Positions 62,095 through 64,000 of a stretch of DNA of 64,000 bases are shown here, one piece after another. Numbering within the stretch: position 1 is the first letter of the stretch; every line of letters starts with the position of its first letter. The position numbers and the translations under genes are program-made. The DNA is from Micromonospora sp. WMMA1363 (GTDB taxonomy: Bacteria; Actinomycetota; Actinomycetes; Mycobacteriales; Micromonosporaceae), in the NCBI RefSeq assembly GCF_030345795.1, contig NZ_JAUALB010000001.1, positions 548,501 to 612,500 on the forward strand, read 5' to 3'. Below the pieces are notes generated by a model. It was given only the letters and a program-made list of their open reading frames with translations, made no database searches and was not told where the DNA came from.

Positions 62095-62490
62095 TCAGCC
62101 AGCAGCCGGATAGAGGTTCTGGAGGCGAACCTGACCGTGCGCGACCAGGTGCCCGTCGATGTCGGTGATCTCTACCTGCCAGAGCTGCTGGCTGCGGCCC
62201 CGATGCATGGGAGTGCCGACAGCGGTCAGTTCCCCGTCCCGGACCGCACGGAGGAAGTCGGTCTGGTTGGCGACGCCGACCACGCGCCCCCGGTCGCCCA
62301 ACCACAGCGCCCCGCCGACGCTGGCCGCGGTCTCGACGACCGAACAGTACACGCCGCCGTGCTGGATTCCGAACGGCTGGTGCAGCTCCGGGTGGACCTG
62401 CCACCGGATGACCACCCGGTCCGCGTCCACCTCGTCGAACTTCAGGCCGAGCAGCGCCGCGAAACCACCCGACAGGTCCGGCTCACCCAC
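62095..62490 (-). CDS. PaaI-family hotdog thioesterase
   Basis: The protein is 131 residues. HPELHQPFGIQHGGVYCSVV with the HGG loop and TDFLRAVRDGELTAVGTPMH match acyl-CoA thioesterases of the PaaI/YbgC group. GTG 62490 has AAGGAGG six bases upstream, an excellent match. The gene is divergent from tyrS. Substrate unknown. Confidence 0.9.
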   Translation of the reverse strand: MGEPDLSGGFAALLGLKFDEVDADRVVIRWQVHPELHQPFGIQHGGVYCSVVETAASVGGALWLGDRGRVVGVANQTDFLRAVRDGELTAVGTPMHRGRSQQLWQVEITDIDGHLVAHGQVRLQNLYPAAG

Positions 62491-62585
62491 GGGAAACCTC
62501 CTTGGTAGTCGACAGACGGCCAGCGTAGCGGGCACCGGGACCGGCAAACCCGGTACGGTTGCCCCCCGGTCATGGGGGAGAATCA

Positions 62586-63899
62586 GTGTCCGTGACCGAC
62601 ACCAGCCTTCCGCCGTCCGGGCGGGACACACTCTTCGACGACCTGCGGTGGCGGGGCCTGGTTCAGGACTCCACCGGCCTCGACGAGCTGCGCGCGTTGC
62701 TCGACCGGCCCGGGACGGCCTTCTATGTGGGCTTCGACCCGACCGCGCCGAGCCTGCACGTCGGCCATCTCATGCAGGTCACCACCGCCCGGCGGCTTCA
62801 GCTCGCCGGCCACCGGCCGCTGCTGCTGGTGGGCGGGGCGACCGGGCAGATCGGCGACCCGAAGGAGAGCGCCGAGCGCACCCTGAACCCGCCCGAGGTG
62901 GTGGCCGGCTGGGTCGCCCGAATCCGTGCGCAGCTGGCGCCCTTCGTGTCGTACGAAGGGGCCGACGCCGCGCAGCTGGTCAACAACCTGGACTGGACCG
63001 GCGAGATGTCGGTGGTCGAGTTCCTGCGTGACGTCGGCAAGCACTTCCCGGTCAACAAGATGCTGGCCCGCGAGGTGGTCAGGGCCCGGTTGGAGAGCGG
63101 GATCAGCTTCACCGAGTTCAGCTACCAGCTGCTCCAGGCCCACGACTTCTTCGAGCTGCACCGCCGGCACGGCTGCCAACTCCAGTTCGGCGGTTCCGAC
63201 CAGTGGGGCAACATCACCGCCGGCGTCGACTACATCCGCCGCCGGGGCGCCGGGCCGGTGGAGGCCTTCACCACGCCGCTGGTCACCAAGGCGGACGGCA
63301 CGAAATTCGGCAAGACCGAGGGCGGTGCCGTCTGGCTCGACCCGGAGCTGACCAGCCCGTACGCGTTCTACCAGTTCTGGGTGAACGTGGACGACCGGGA
63401 TGTGGGTCGGTACCTGCGCTTCTTCAGCTTCCGGTCCCGGGAGGAACTGGAGGCGCTGGAGAAGGAGACCGCGGAGCGGCCGGCCGCCCGTGCCGCCCAG
63501 CGGGCGCTGGCCGAGGAGCTGACCACCCTTGTGCACGGCGAACGGGAGATGGCCCAGGTGGTCGCGGCGAGCCAGGCACTTTTCGGACGGGGCTCGCTGG
63601 CAGAGCTGGCGCCGGCGACGTTGCGGGCGGCGCTCGCGGAAGCCGGGATGGTGTACGTCGACGAGCTGCCCGATGTGGCCGGGTTACTGAAGGAGTCCGG
63701 CCTGGTGCCGAGCATGAAGGAGGCCCGGCGGGTGATCGCCGAGGGCGGCGCCTACGTCAACAACATCCGGGTCACCGCGGCGGAGGTCATGGTGACACCG
63801 GCCGACCTGCTGCACGGCCGTTACCTGGTGCTGCGTCGCGGAAAGCGGTCGTTCGCCGGGGTTGAGCTACGTGGAGACAGGGAAACGTCGAGAGTGTGA
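62586..63899 (+). CDS. tyrS: Tyrosyl-tRNA synthetase
   Basis: Class I synthetase charging tRNA-Tyr. The protein is 437 residues. PTAPSLHVGHLMQVTTARRL is the HIGH region, QFGGSDQWGNITAGVDYI the tyrosine pocket, and KFGKTEGGAVWLD the KMSKS-equivalent (KFGKT). The C-terminal S4-like RNA-binding domain has ARRVIAEGGAYVNN. GTG 62586 is chosen because GGGGGAG lies five bases upstream. In other actinobacteria tyrS lies near argH and before an rRNA operon, which fits the region after it here. Confidence 0.97.
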   Translation: MSVTDTSLPPSGRDTLFDDLRWRGLVQDSTGLDELRALLDRPGTAFYVGFDPTAPSLHVGHLMQVTTARRLQLAGHRPLLLVGGATGQIGDPKESAERTLNPPEVVAGWVARIRAQLAPFVSYEGADAAQLVNNLDWTGEMSVVEFLRDVGKHFPVNKMLAREVVRARLESGISFTEFSYQLLQAHDFFELHRRHGCQLQFGGSDQWGNITAGVDYIRRRGAGPVEAFTTPLVTKADGTKFGKTEGGAVWLDPELTSPYAFYQFWVNVDDRDVGRYLRFFSFRSREELEALEKETAERPAARAAQRALAEELTTLVHGEREMAQVVAASQALFGRGSLAELAPATLRAALAEAGMVYVDELPDVAGLLKESGLVPSMKEARRVIAEGGAYVNNIRVTAAEVMVTPADLLHGRYLVLRRGKRSFAGVELRGDRETSRV

Positions 63900-63911
63900 T
63901 CGGGGACGCGT

Positions 63912-63939
63912 CCGGCGGATTTGACGATCACTCCGCCGG
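63912..63939. promoter_or_regulatory. Inverted repeat around the -35 of the rrn-like promoter
   Basis: CCGGCGGA 63912-63919 and TCCGCCGG 63932-63939 are perfect 8-bp arms that flank and enclose TTGACG at 63921-63926. It may be the tyrS terminator that merged with the next promoter. Confidence 0.6.
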
Positions 63940-63950
63940 GCGCGTAACTT
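63921..63950 (+). promoter_or_regulatory. Strong promoter, probably of an rRNA operon beyond the window
   Basis: TTGACG 63921-63926 and TAACTT 63945-63950 are 18 bases apart. The bases that follow are AC/GAA-rich with no coding frame, as in rrn leaders. An rRNA operon just downstream is inferred from the tyrS-rrn order of some actinobacteria. Confidence 0.5.
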
Positions 63951-64000
63951 TCTCTCTGCCACCGCGGAACGGACGAAACAGGGCGAAAGACCTGGAAGGC

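Noticed and set aside
61414..62508. 364-codon plus-strand frame over the Gfo/Idh start and the thioesterase
   Set aside because: It crosses two well-supported genes on the other strand and is Arg/Pro-rich throughout.

Overview
The window is high-GC actinobacterial DNA, most like Micromonospora or a close Micromonosporaceae relative. Support comes from the gene order infC-rpmI-rplT-rRNA methylase-pheST-argCJBDFRGH ... tyrS, frequent GTG starts, GTGA/ATGA stop-start overlaps, leaderless promoters (TAnnnT about 7-8 nt before a start codon), and short GTGAGC-type repeats at gene junctions. No tRNA, rRNA, CRISPR array or insertion sequence was seen. The last 100 bases hold a promoter that looks like the start of an rRNA operon.

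Region 1 (1-15.9 kb) is core. It holds the tail of a PH-domain protein, the infC operon (ATC start, long structured leader), a SpoU-type rRNA methyltransferase, pheST with a possible leader ORF and attenuator, and the complete arginine operon behind a palindromic ARG box. The pheS-argH junctions carry degenerate repeats. Two exact-length tandem copies are fused in frame to the end of argB, and a 59-codon orphan ORF sits between argC and argJ.

Region 2 (15.9-20.4 kb) is small accessory DNA: a tandem palindrome, an MmcQ/YjbR protein, a short membrane protein, a 3-methyladenine glycosylase, a GntR regulator with an ACC deaminase (acdS), and a decayed flavin oxidoreductase start.

Region 3 (20.4-30.8 kb) looks like a dormancy or hypoxia set. 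It has two tandem-domain universal stress proteins, a P2-type cation ATPase, an M48-type membrane peptidase operon and pyruvate phosphate dikinase. Three of these promoters carry near-identical 14-bp boxes of the form GGGYCN4GGTCCC, proposed here as DevR/OsdR-type sites.

Region 4 (30.8-34.1 kb) holds a GNAT enzyme, a YgjV-like membrane protein with a possible acyltransferase tail, L-2-hydroxyglutarate oxidase behind a 22-codon leader ORF, and a polysaccharide deacetylase.

Region 5 (34.2-61.9 kb) is a large surface-polysaccharide locus. It has five glycosyltransferases (one lacking its N-terminal domain), a Wzz-like protein, a Wzy-like ligase or polymerase, a Wzx flippase, a Tat-exported DUF4082 protein, two secreted beta-helix proteins, a beta-propeller protein, an MFS transporter, and a five-gene amino-sugar operon (Gfo/Idh oxidoreductase, epimerase, two DegT aminotransferases, NeuD acetyltransferase). 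In its middle lies the most unusual unit, acyltransferase - AMP-forming ligase - PLP decarboxylase - acyl carrier protein. It resembles genes found with exosortase A loci and the BtrJ/BtrK/BtrI chemistry of butirosin. The proposal is that it builds a decarboxylated amino-acyl group on a carrier and puts it on the glycan.

Region 6 (62.1-64 kb) returns to core: a hotdog thioesterase divergent from tyrS, then the rrn-like promoter.
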